Shown here piece by piece: positions 5,346-10,958 of a DNA stretch of 16,768 nucleotides. Both the position numbers and the translations under genes were made by a program. The notes beneath the pieces were generated by a model, which worked only from the letters and a program-made list of their open reading frames with translations, ran no database searches and was not told where the DNA came from. The stretch is from a bacterium (GTDB lineage: Bacteria > Vulcanimicrobiota > Xenobia > Xenobiales > Xenobiaceae): NCBI GenBank assembly GCA_022839105.1, contig JALHDH010000046.1, forward strand, positions 1 to 16,768, read 5' to 3'. The stretch's first letter is position 1, and every line of letters begins with the position of its first letter.

Positions 5346-7636
5346 GATGCCCTCCACAGTTCCGAGGCCTTCCGGGCCGGCGGCACCGGCGGAATCCTCT
5401 CGGCTTCAGCCAGGCGGTATTTTTTGAGCAGGGCCAGGGCGGCCACGAGCTTCTCGCGGGGGCAGTTCCCTTGCAGCACCTCTCGGACGATCCGGGTCCT
5501 GGTCAGCCCCTCGGGCTCCCGGCGCAGGGCCTGGAGAATCTTGTCGGCCGTCTTGCTCCCGGTCGAGTCGCCGAAGACCATGCCGGCGGAGTCATAGCAG
5601 TATTTCCAGGCGGCCACGGCGGCCAGCAGGTGTTCCCCCCGGATCACGCGGGCCCGGTCCAAGAGGGCATAGATGAGGGACAGACGGGAGACTTGGGCCA
5701 GGGCCCGAGAGGTTGCGGACCCCATCGGGCCTGGATGCCCGCATACCAAGTCCTCGTAGACATGTCTCCAGACCTTCCGGGCGCCCTCGTCGCGCTCCAC
5801 TTGCTCCACGTTGCGGGCGGAGAGGATGGCATCCCGCAAGCGGTCAGCGAGGGGCAGGGTAGCCTCCCGAGGCAGACTCCCTCCCTCCGGCAGGCTCTTG
5901 CTCCGTTCGGTAAAGACCACGAGGAAGCGGTTCAGGAAGCCGTTCGCGGTCTCAACCTGGGGCAGCAGGAGGGCCAGTTCGGTCGGGGTCACATGGGCCA
6001 GCAGGGTGAGATGATGCTCCTCCACCGTGATAGGGTTGCGGGTCAGCGTGCCCATCGGGCTACCGTCCCAGGCGCTCCGGAGGATGGAAGACAGGGTGTT
6101 GCCCTTCCTCTCGAAGTTCTTGAGGACGCCCGCGAACTCGCCCTCCAGGACGAAGACCCGGGGGTCATGGATCGGCAGTGGGGGCGGCTCCTTCCCCTCC
6201 GGCGCATCCGGCGGCTCCGGCGGGCGCATGCACTCCAGGACTCCTTCGCCGGAAGACAAGCCCGAGCGGATGCGCACCCGGTAGGCATCGGGCAGGTCCT
6301 GGGTTGCTTGCCTAAACAAGTCCTGGACCCAACCCCAAGAGGTCCCCTTCCGGCCCGAAGCCGTGTCCCCCACGAGCAGACCGAAGAGGTTGGTCCTGTG
6401 AAAGTTGCGCTCGTGGAGAAAGAACGGGCCTCGGCCGAAACAATGCCCGGCGGCCAACAAGAACGAGAAGAGCAGGGCAGCGGGGTCGGCCTCGGTCTCG
6501 GGTTCCACCAGGCGCACGAACTCCCCGGCCAGACCGTGGAGGGCCACAGGGTCCAGAGTTGGACGTTGCCTGCCGGATGGAGCGGCCTCCTCTTCGAGGT
6601 CCTCCTCCTCCTCCTCGTCCGAGGTCACGGCCACGGCACCCGAGCTGGCTTGCACGGCCTGCCCCTGGCGGCCTGTATTGCGGATCGGAGTCACCTTCCC
6701 ATTTCCACCAGGCCCCCCCGGCGCGGGGCGGTCCTCCTCGGCCAGGCGCCCCAGGTCGGGATGCCCAGGCGCCTTCGCGAGGGCGGACCGGAGCTTGCCT
6801 TCCAGGCCCCCGGGCTCCGTGTCTTGCCAGGGGGGCACGTTGCCCCGGTCCCAGTCCCACAGGACCCGGCGCGCGGCCGGCTCCTCCAGCCCGAACTCCA
6901 CGGCCACGGCCCAGGCGGCGCGGGCAGTATGCGCGTCCCCCCCTTGCCCCTGCACGGCGGGCCCCAGGGTCTCCAGGTAGCGCGCGGCGCGCTCCTCCAC
7001 GGAGGGGCGGCCTGGAGAGGAGGGGCGCTTGCCGTTGCCGGAGAGGGGCGCGGGCGATTCGCACAGAGATTGTTGGAGCGGCCCAGGGTTATCCACAGGC
7101 CCCGGATGCAGCCAGGCCGGGTCGAAGACCGGCAGGCCCGCCAGGGTATCAGCGTCCCAGGTCCCGATGGCCTCATAGCGGATGCCGGACGGATGCAGGG
7201 AGCCAGGCGACAGAACCTGGCCCCCATCCCCTCGCACGTCCAGGGCCAAGGTTCCCTCTCCGGTCTGGAGCTTCACGGCGTTGGAGACCGTCGACCCCTC
7301 GCCAGGATGCCGGAAGAACAGGTGTCGGCCCCGGAAGCCCGGCGCCTTCTCGGAGGTCAGGGTTTGCAGCGGGGTTGGGGGCAGGTTGGCCTCGGCCCAG
7401 GCCAGGGCCTCGGGAGAGTCCAGGTCCACGGCCACCAGGCCGGAAACCTCCCCGGTCACGATGCCGATCGGCACCTCCTCCCGGAACCATCGGCGCAGGA
7501 CAGGCTCCTCGGCCGGGCTCCTCTGGAACTCGGCCCAGGGCACCGAGGGGGCCTTGGACCCGGGGCGGATCGGGATGATGGACAGGCCCAGGGCGGCCAG
7601 GTGAAGGGCACGGTCCAGGGTGGAGAGGGTCACCAT
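5342..7636 (-). CDS. Primase-polymerase fused to DUF3987-like ATPase, 764 aa
   Basis: The N-terminal domain (about 8-180) matches bifunctional DNA primase/polymerase (Prim-Pol) proteins. It has GLSIIPIRPGSKAPSVPW, catalytic D71 and D73 in VAVDLDSPE, RGRHLFFRHP (102-111), and LDVRGDGGQVLSPGSLHPSG (132-151) with the conserved Ser and His. A small helical domain (232-270) resembles the primase C-terminal module. After an acidic linker (340-350) comes a DUF3987-like ATPase: a P-loop variant GDTASGRKGTS (423-433), a Walker-B-like VFVLEGE (494-500), and Asn/Arg-containing NGFLNRF (565-571). The C-terminus (about 696-748) looks like a winged helix. Together these would prime and unwind DNA for element replication. 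The ATG at 7636 has GGGAGGTG upstream and overlaps the preceding gene; a GTG one codon later is an alternative. Confidence 0.9.
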   Translation of the reverse strand: MVTLSTLDRALHLAALGLSIIPIRPGSKAPSVPWAEFQRSPAEEPVLRRWFREEVPIGIVTGEVSGLVAVDLDSPEALAWAEANLPPTPLQTLTSEKAPGFRGRHLFFRHPGEGSTVSNAVKLQTGEGTLALDVRGDGGQVLSPGSLHPSGIRYEAIGTWDADTLAGLPVFDPAWLHPGPVDNPGPLQQSLCESPAPLSGNGKRPSSPGRPSVEERAARYLETLGPAVQGQGGDAHTARAAWAVAVEFGLEEPAARRVLWDWDRGNVPPWQDTEPGGLEGKLRSALAKAPGHPDLGRLAEEDRPAPGGPGGNGKVTPIRNTGRQGQAVQASSGAVAVTSDEEEEEDLEEEAAPSGRQRPTLDPVALHGLAGEFVRLVEPETEADPAALLFSFLLAAGHCFGRGPFFLHERNFHRTNLFGLLVGDTASGRKGTSWGWVQDLFRQATQDLPDAYRVRIRSGLSSGEGVLECMRPPEPPDAPEGKEPPPLPIHDPRVFVLEGEFAGVLKNFERKGNTLSSILRSAWDGSPMGTLTRNPITVEEHHLTLLAHVTPTELALLLPQVETANGFLNRFLVVFTERSKSLPEGGSLPREATLPLADRLRDAILSARNVEQVERDEGARKVWRHVYEDLVCGHPGPMGSATSRALAQVSRLSLIYALLDRARVIRGEHLLAAVAAWKYCYDSAGMVFGDSTGSKTADKILQALRREPEGLTRTRIVREVLQGNCPREKLVAALALLKKYRLAEAERIPPVPPARKASELWRAS

Positions 7637-7983
7637 TCGAAGCCACCTCCCCGAGCTTCGGCCGGCTCCTCGGCCTCAGGATGCGTCCGGCGCCATTCCT
7701 TCACGGCGGCCACGGCAGCATCAGACCAGGCCCGGCGCGCGGCCTTGTCAACGAAGCTGGCGCAGTCCCTCCATCCGGTCCGGGCCCCCGAGGCGTCCCG
7801 GATCTCCTTCGCGGGCGGGTTGCACCAGGCGGACCCGTCCTTCTCGTGATAGGAGCATTCCAGCAGGACCAGGCCGGCTTTCGGGAGGGCCAGGTCGGCA
7901 AAACCCTGCAAGCTGTTCTTGCGGACGGTCTTCCAGGCCACACAGACCAGGCCGGAGGGAGAGGCAGCGGGGCGGTCAGGCAC
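7630..7983 (-). CDS. SpoVG-like small protein upstream of the primase, 117 aa
   Basis: Residues 12-63 (VCVAWKTVRKNSLQGFADLA, then a hydrophobic strand LVLLECSYHEKDG and WCNPPAKEI) match a small family found beside primases in integrative elements and distantly similar to the nucleic-acid-binding septation protein SpoVG: a W/K-x-V-x-(K/R)N-x-L-x-GFA-x-(L/V) strand, then 'HEK-G-W---PA'. The rest is a charged helical tail (AARRAWSDAAVAAVKEWRRT) with a Gly-rich end. The GTG at 7983 overlaps the excisionase-like gene by 8 nt and follows AGAGGAGG. It probably binds nucleic acid as a replication or regulatory accessory; the assignment rests on remembered family pattern. Confidence 0.72.
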   Translation of the reverse strand: MPDRPAASPSGLVCVAWKTVRKNSLQGFADLALPKAGLVLLECSYHEKDGSAWCNPPAKEIRDASGARTGWRDCASFVDKAARRAWSDAAVAAVKEWRRTHPEAEEPAEARGGGFEW

Positions 7984-8200
7984 TGGCGGCCTCCTCTCGG
8001 CCGTTGCCGGCGGCCAGCAAACGCAGGACGGCAGGCCTCGGAAAGAAGACCCGGCGCCCCAGGCGGATCACGGGCAGGGCCCCCTGGCGCCCCAGGTCGT
8101 AGACTTGGCCCCGGGGCCAGCCAGTCAGGTCGGCCACCTCTTGCGCAGTCATCGGGCGCAGGGTTTCCAGGTCATGCGCTCTCGTGGTAGAATCAGACAT
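7976..8200 (-). CDS. Excisionase-family helix-turn-helix protein, 74 aa
   Basis: Residues 17-65 (MTAQEVADLTGWPRGQVYDL, then RQGALPVIRLGRRVFFPRPAVLRLLAAG) are a textbook MerR-like/excisionase winged helix: helix-turn-helix, a 'G-LP-IRLGRR--F' wing, and a final helix. Such proteins bend DNA at attachment sites during excision or regulate early promoters. The ATG at 8200 is chosen because the in-frame sequence upstream crosses a hairpin and is low-complexity; the ribosome site (GGAAAGGGAT) is only moderate. It is the second gene of the operon, and no integrase adjoins it: the serine recombinase is about 6 kb downstream, so its partner may be that enzyme or one outside the window. Confidence 0.85.
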   Translation of the reverse strand: MSDSTTRAHDLETLRPMTAQEVADLTGWPRGQVYDLGRQGALPVIRLGRRVFFPRPAVLRLLAAGNGREEAASA

Positions 8201-8218
8201 CGGTACAATCCCTTTCCG

Positions 8219-8251
8219 CCCCGGGCTCCGTCGGCCCGGGGTCTTCTTTTT
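8219..8251 (+). terminator. Rho-independent terminator facing rightward, inside the leftward operon
   Basis: CCCCGGGC (8219-8226) and GCCCGGGG (8234-8241) form a perfect 8-bp stem with a 7-nt loop, followed on the plus strand by TCTTCTTTTT (8242-8251). The T-tract makes it a terminator only for rightward (plus) transcription; on the minus strand the stem is followed by CGGAAAGGG. It lies in the 58-nt gap between the 64-aa gene and the excisionase-like gene. It would stop antisense transcription entering the control region, or end a small rightward RNA. Confidence 0.7.
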
Positions 8252-8258
8252 GTTCGGG

Positions 8259-8453
8259 TCAGGCAGCGTTGCGGGTCGGGGGCAGGGTCGGCAGGTCATC
8301 GGCGGACTCCAGCAGTTGGCGCAGGGCTTCGCGCATCAGGTCGGCCAGACTGACGCAACGGACGGCGGCCAGCAGGCGCGCATGGGCGTAGGTGTCGGAG
8401 TCGGCTCGAAAGCCGATCGAGAAACTAGGGGCGCCGGCGCGGGGTCGGGGCAT
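8259..8453 (-). CDS. Small ribbon-helix-helix-like protein, 64 aa, first gene of the main operon
   Basis: The segment SFSIGFRADSDTYAHARLLA, followed by CVSLADLMREALRQLLES, fits a ribbon-helix-helix regulator (beta strand, helix, turn, helix). The C-terminus is Pro/Thr-rich and short. The ATG at 8453 follows an excellent Shine-Dalgarno (GAGAGGAGGTG). It lies downstream of the long structured leader and the promoter at 8671-8698, so it is well placed to autoregulate the operon, for example through the small palindrome at 8643-8653. The fold is inferred from pattern; no family name is certain. Confidence 0.7.
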   Translation of the reverse strand: MPRPRAGAPSFSIGFRADSDTYAHARLLAAVRCVSLADLMREALRQLLESADDLPTLPPTRNAA

Positions 8454-8478
8454 CGGGGTTCACCTCCTCTCGGGCACG

Positions 8479-8580
8479 AAAACGGCGAAGCGCCCTTCAC
8501 GTCGCACCGACAGAAGCCACATGGGAACACAAGCCCAGAGGTCGATTCTGTCGGCAGATCGTGGGGCGCTTCGCCGTCTT
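8479..8580 (-). promoter_or_regulatory. Large nested inverted repeat in the operon leader
   Basis: An outer perfect 14-bp inverted repeat (ACGGCGAAGCGCCC at 8482-8495, its complement at 8564-8577) encloses a 4-bp stem (CACG 8498-8501 with CGTG 8560-8563, after a 2-nt bulge), then a 9-bp stem (CCGACAGAA 8507-8515 with TTCTGTCGG 8546-8554), then a small inner TGGG/CCCA pair. As RNA it would form one long interrupted hairpin of about 96 nt ending about 10 nt before the ribosome site of the 64-aa gene. A GATC (8557-8560) lies in an internal loop. It could be a regulatory leader, a small RNA, or a recombination or replication site in DNA form. Confidence 0.75.
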
Positions 8581-8642
8581 GTTCTGGGCGCCGGGGGCAA
8601 CATCGTTGCACCCGGGAGGGCCCGGAGAGGGAAGCCGGCCTC

Positions 8643-8653
8643 CTATCGGATAG
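8643..8653. promoter_or_regulatory. Small palindrome near the predicted transcription start
   Basis: CTATC-G-GATAG is a perfect interrupted palindrome lying about 10-20 bp downstream of the start predicted from the promoter at 8671-8698. That is a usual place for an operator. The element's ribbon-helix-helix and excisionase-like proteins are candidate binders. Confidence 0.4.
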
Positions 8654-8670
8654 CCTGCCGGTATGTCTGT

Positions 8671-8698
8671 ATCATAATGCCACAGGAGGAAAATTCAA
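8671..8698 (-). promoter_or_regulatory. Probable promoter of the main operon
   Basis: On the minus strand, TTGAAT (8698 to 8693) and TATGAT (8676 to 8671) are 16 bp apart, in one of the few AT-rich patches of the region. Transcription would start near 8664 and give a leader of about 210 nt before the ATG at 8453, containing the palindrome and nested hairpin. The -10 box is one mismatch from consensus and the -35 box is two. Confidence 0.6.
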
Positions 8699-9365
8699 GC
8701 AAGCGCCGGGGGCATGTTTTTCTCGCCCCCCCACCAGGTCGCCGGAAACATAGGGTTTTCTGAGGTCAGTCCGGCCTGGTCAAGCCTGCCAGACCGTCTG
8801 GAGGGTTAGCATTTATTGACATGGTTGGCCCGGTCAAGCCCCCACCCGTGAACCAGAATGCCCGTCTGCGGGGAGCACGGCGCCCCCGGCAACGGGGGGT
8901 CCTCCTGAGAAGGGAGCCACCCCCCCCAGGGTCAGCCCCTCCCGGCGCCGGGTTGTCACCCACCTCTTAAGGGCCTTCAGGAGCTTTTCACTTGGCGCGT
9001 TCGGGATACGACTCTACAGGGTGCGCACCAGGCGCGAACGGGACTCAGACCCGCCCCACCCCTGCCCTTCGCAGGTCGTCATTGGTCGTCATGCCGGCCC
9101 CGCCGAAAGGGCCTCGGAACCCCGGCAGGACGGGCTCCGATGGCTCCTCGGGCCTGCGCATCGTTCCGAGCTTCTGAGGCGGCCAGGAGGAGCACCAGGC
9201 GGGCGCTCGGACGGCTCTCTGCCAGGCAGGTCCCAGGGGGTTCCACCGATCACAGACCGGCCTGGAACCGATCGCGCTGGCCAGGTCACCTCCTCCGGCA
9301 GGCGGGCACCAGGTCACCCCTGCACGTCAGCCAGTCCGGCCCCTCCTCGGGGGCTCCTCGGAATA
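8699..9365. other. 667-bp stretch without a convincing gene
   Basis: Open frames here lack a good ribosome site together with gene-like protein composition. Visible structure includes a GGGGGC/GCCCCC hairpin (8708-8730), direct repeats at 8773 and 8827, a CCCCCG/CGGGGG hairpin (8883-8898), the palindromes CCCGGCGCCGGG (8941-8952) and GGTGCGCACC (9020-9029), a tandem 10-bp pair GGTCGTCATT/G (9074-9093), and CCAGGTCACC twice (9281 and 9309). It is best read as a regulatory or attachment region near the element's right end. Confidence 0.5.
8773..8840. repeat. Pair of 14-bp direct repeats
   Basis: GGCCTGGTCAAGCC (8773-8786) and GGCCCGGTCAAGCC (8827-8840) differ at one base. They lie 54 bp apart, close to five helical turns, so a protein could bind both on one face. 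The sequence between them is relatively AT-rich (TTAGCATTTATTGACATGG). Confidence 0.6.
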
Positions 9366-9473
9366 AGTTCGTATCAGTTCGTATAAGTTCGTAACTTTGG
9401 GCGCCCCCGAAAAACTCCCATTTCATCGGGCTTTGCGCGCTTCAAGTTCGTGAAGGTCGTATAATTCGTTCCT
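9366..9473. repeat. Tandem 10-bp repeats (AGTTCGTATC family)
   Basis: Three head-to-tail units AGTTCGTATC, AGTTCGTATA and AGTTCGTAAC occupy 9366-9395. A second degenerate cluster, AGTTCGTGA, AGGTCGTATA and ATTCGTTCC, runs from 9445 to about 9472. The exact helical period puts each unit on the same DNA face, as in iterons or integrase/excisionase arm sites. The area is distinctly AT-richer than the rest of the window. No gene lies here. Confidence 0.8.
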
Positions 9474-9539
9474 TATACACACACAAACCCCCTTCTGCCC
9501 CTCCTCCCGGCTCCTCTCCGAAGCCTCCCCCACCTCTCC

Positions 9540-9581
9540 ACATGTGCGAGACATGTGCGAAAGTCGCCCCACATGTGCAGA
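9540..9581. repeat. Direct repeats of ACATGTGCGA
   Basis: ACATGTGCGAG (9540-9550) and ACATGTGCGAA (9551-9561) are adjacent with an 11-bp period; a third copy, ACATGTGCAGA, starts at 9571, 20 bp on. Each contains the 6-bp palindrome ACATGT. They could be operator sites for the rightward gene at 9782 or part of the element's end. Confidence 0.75.
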
Positions 9582-9640
9582 ACAGGACCGAACTCCACCG
9601 ACAAGCCCTTCAGAGAAAGCCCGAAAAGACAGGCCTCCAG

Positions 9641-9679
9641 CAAACAGGAGCAAACAGGAGCAAAACGGATCCGTTAACG
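9641..9679. repeat. Tandem 10-bp repeats followed by two palindromes
   Basis: CAAACAGGAG occurs twice in tandem (9641-9660), and a third, degenerate unit CAAAACGGAT follows (9661-9670). This runs into the palindromes ACGGATCCGT (9665-9674) and CGTTAACG (9672-9679). The arrangement lies about 100 bp upstream of the start at 9782. Confidence 0.7.
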
Positions 9680-9781
9680 TCCGGTTCAACTCTGCCGGGA
9701 GGAGGATCTCCTACAATCGGACTGGCAGGATCTTGGACCCGGGTGAGCCGGTTCCCCGGAATTCGACAGAGGATGACAACC

Positions 9782-10897
9782 ATGGAGATTCGCAGGACCG
9801 ACATCCAAGGGATTCCCCCGACGGCGGGCGGAGCACACCCGCCAGCCCCGCCGGCTGCCCCGGCTGAACCTCAGGATGTCTGGGCCCGCCTGGAGGAGTT
9901 GCCGCCCACCTCGGTGGGCTCCCACGTCCGCGCGCAGTTGGGGATGCCCGACCTGCAGGCGGACCCGGCCAGCGAGGCCTCCCGGCCTGAGGACTCCCGC
10001 TCCCCGGCCGCTCCAGAGCAGTCCTCCGTCCCCGCCTCGCCCGAGCTCAAGCAGCCCCGGACCGGCGACATGGCCCAGATGGTTGAGGATCTGCGCCTGG
10101 CCGGACTGATTCCCGAAGAAGGCACCCCGCCGGCCGCGCCTCCCCCGCCCGGTCCGGTCGAGGGCCCTGAGGAATTCCTCTCGGAGGATGCCGCCGGTGT
10201 TCCCGAGGGGCAGGCCTCCAGCCCCGAGCCGGTCGATCCCTGGTCCCGGCTGATCCACCTCCGGGCGGAACCCGTCGGACCGCACGTGCGCCAGCAACTG
10301 GGCATGCCCTCGGTCGAGGAGGCCTATGCCCTCCTGGAAGGCGCCGAAACCCCGGAGTCGGCTGAACCGGCCGTGGAGACTCCTCTTCCGGGCGCCCCGC
10401 CGCCTCCGCCGCTCTCGGAGGCCGGCTCCGGGCCAGCGCCCGCACCCGGCCCGACACCGGGTTTCCCCCCTCCCGGCCCGACCGCCGCCCCGGGTTCTCC
10501 TCCTCCGCCGCCCTTCACGGCGGAGGTGCCCCCGGGATTCGGACCCCAGGGCTTCGGCCCGCAGGGCTATGGGCCGCAGGGATTCGGACCCCAGGGCTAC
10601 GGCCCGCAGGGCTTCGGGCCGCAGGGATTCGGACCCCAGGGCTTCGGCCCGCAGGGCCATGGGCCGCAGGGATTCGGACCCCAGGGCTACGGTCCGCAGG
10701 GCTTCGGGTTCGACTCCTGGTTCAACCCCACGGGCTTCCAGATGCCCTGGACCGCGATGTGCATGACCCCCTGGCTCATCCCGCCCATGCCGCTGATCAG
10801 CCCGGCCTGGTTCCTCTTCCCCATGGCCAGCGTCTTCTGCATGCCCATGATGCCGATGTGCGGAATCCCCATGATGTGTGGGGGCTGGGGCTGGTAG
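9782..10897 (+). CDS. Low-complexity GxGPQ-repeat protein with Met/Cys/Trp-rich tail, 371 aa
   Basis: No known family is recognised. A motif D-(V/P)-W-(A/S)-RL...VG-HVR-QLGMP occurs twice (32-59 and 152-179), separated and followed by Pro/Ala/Glu-rich disordered sequence. Residues 252-306 are eleven consecutive G(F/Y/H)GPQ pentapeptides. The last 50 residues are unusually rich in Met, Pro, Cys and Trp (WTAMCMTPWLIPP ... VFCMPMMPMCGIPMMCGGWGW). There is no signal peptide. The Gly/aromatic/Gln repeats resemble self-associating, prion-like or adhesive sequences; the Met/Cys tail could bind soft metals or sit in a membrane. Both ideas are inference. The ATG at 9782 is chosen because AGAGGA lies eight nt upstream; an ATG at 9773 is too close to that site. 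Earlier in-frame sequence lies in the repeat region and looks non-coding. Confidence 0.75.
   Translation: MEIRRTDIQGIPPTAGGAHPPAPPAAPAEPQDVWARLEELPPTSVGSHVRAQLGMPDLQADPASEASRPEDSRSPAAPEQSSVPASPELKQPRTGDMAQMVEDLRLAGLIPEEGTPPAAPPPPGPVEGPEEFLSEDAAGVPEGQASSPEPVDPWSRLIHLRAEPVGPHVRQQLGMPSVEEAYALLEGAETPESAEPAVETPLPGAPPPPPLSEAGSGPAPAPGPTPGFPPPGPTAAPGSPPPPPFTAEVPPGFGPQGFGPQGYGPQGFGPQGYGPQGFGPQGFGPQGFGPQGHGPQGFGPQGYGPQGFGFDSWFNPTGFQMPWTAMCMTPWLIPPMPLISPAWFLFPMASVFCMPMMPMCGIPMMCGGWGW
10535..10714 (+). repeat. Hierarchical tandem repeat, 15-bp unit within a 45-bp unit
   Basis: Four 45-bp units start at 10535, 10580, 10625 and 10670, each beginning GGATTCGGACCCCAGGGCT. Each holds three 15-bp units coding G(F/Y/H)GPQ; the very last unit breaks into GFGFD. 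Units 1 and 3 resemble each other, as do units 2 and 4, implying a further 90-bp duplication. The high nucleotide identity suggests recent expansion and likely length variation between strains. Confidence 0.92.
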
Positions 10898-10958
10898 TCC
10901 TGGAAGGACCGTTCATCCCCGGGCGGAAGACTGCCTGATTCCGTCTCGGAGGTCGTCG

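Noticed and set aside
5471..7849. 792-codon plus-strand open frame
   Set aside because: It is antisense to the primase-ATPase gene, whose motifs are clear, and has no recognisable domain.
8392..8763. Plus-strand open frame of 123 codons
   Set aside because: It crosses the leader hairpin and promoter, is basic and low-complexity, and runs antisense to the operon start.
9045..9317. Minus-strand open frames of 66 and 90 codons
   Set aside because: Starts are poorly placed relative to the GGAGGAG stretch, and the proteins are Pro/Arg/Ser-rich like out-of-frame GC-rich DNA.
9460..9465. Perfect TATAAT on the plus strand as a promoter for the GxGPQ gene
   Set aside because: No -35 box at a suitable distance and it lies within a degenerate tandem repeat about 320 bp from the start; not called.
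9423..9689. Minus-strand open frame of 88 codons with several cysteines
   Set aside because: It runs through the tandem repeats, has no good ribosome site and its composition is not gene-like.
10502..10526. 9-bp inverted repeat CCTCCGCCG/CGGCGGAGG
   Set aside because: It lies within Pro-rich coding sequence of simple composition, so it is probably a by-product of codon use.
10535..10714. Possible CRISPR array
   Set aside because: The units are contiguous, in frame and lack unique spacers; they code for a pentapeptide repeat.
10703..10720. tRNA T-loop-like sequence GGGTTCGACTCC
   Set aside because: It lies inside the GxGPQ coding sequence (GFGFDSW) and no acceptor, D or anticodon arms can be folded around it.
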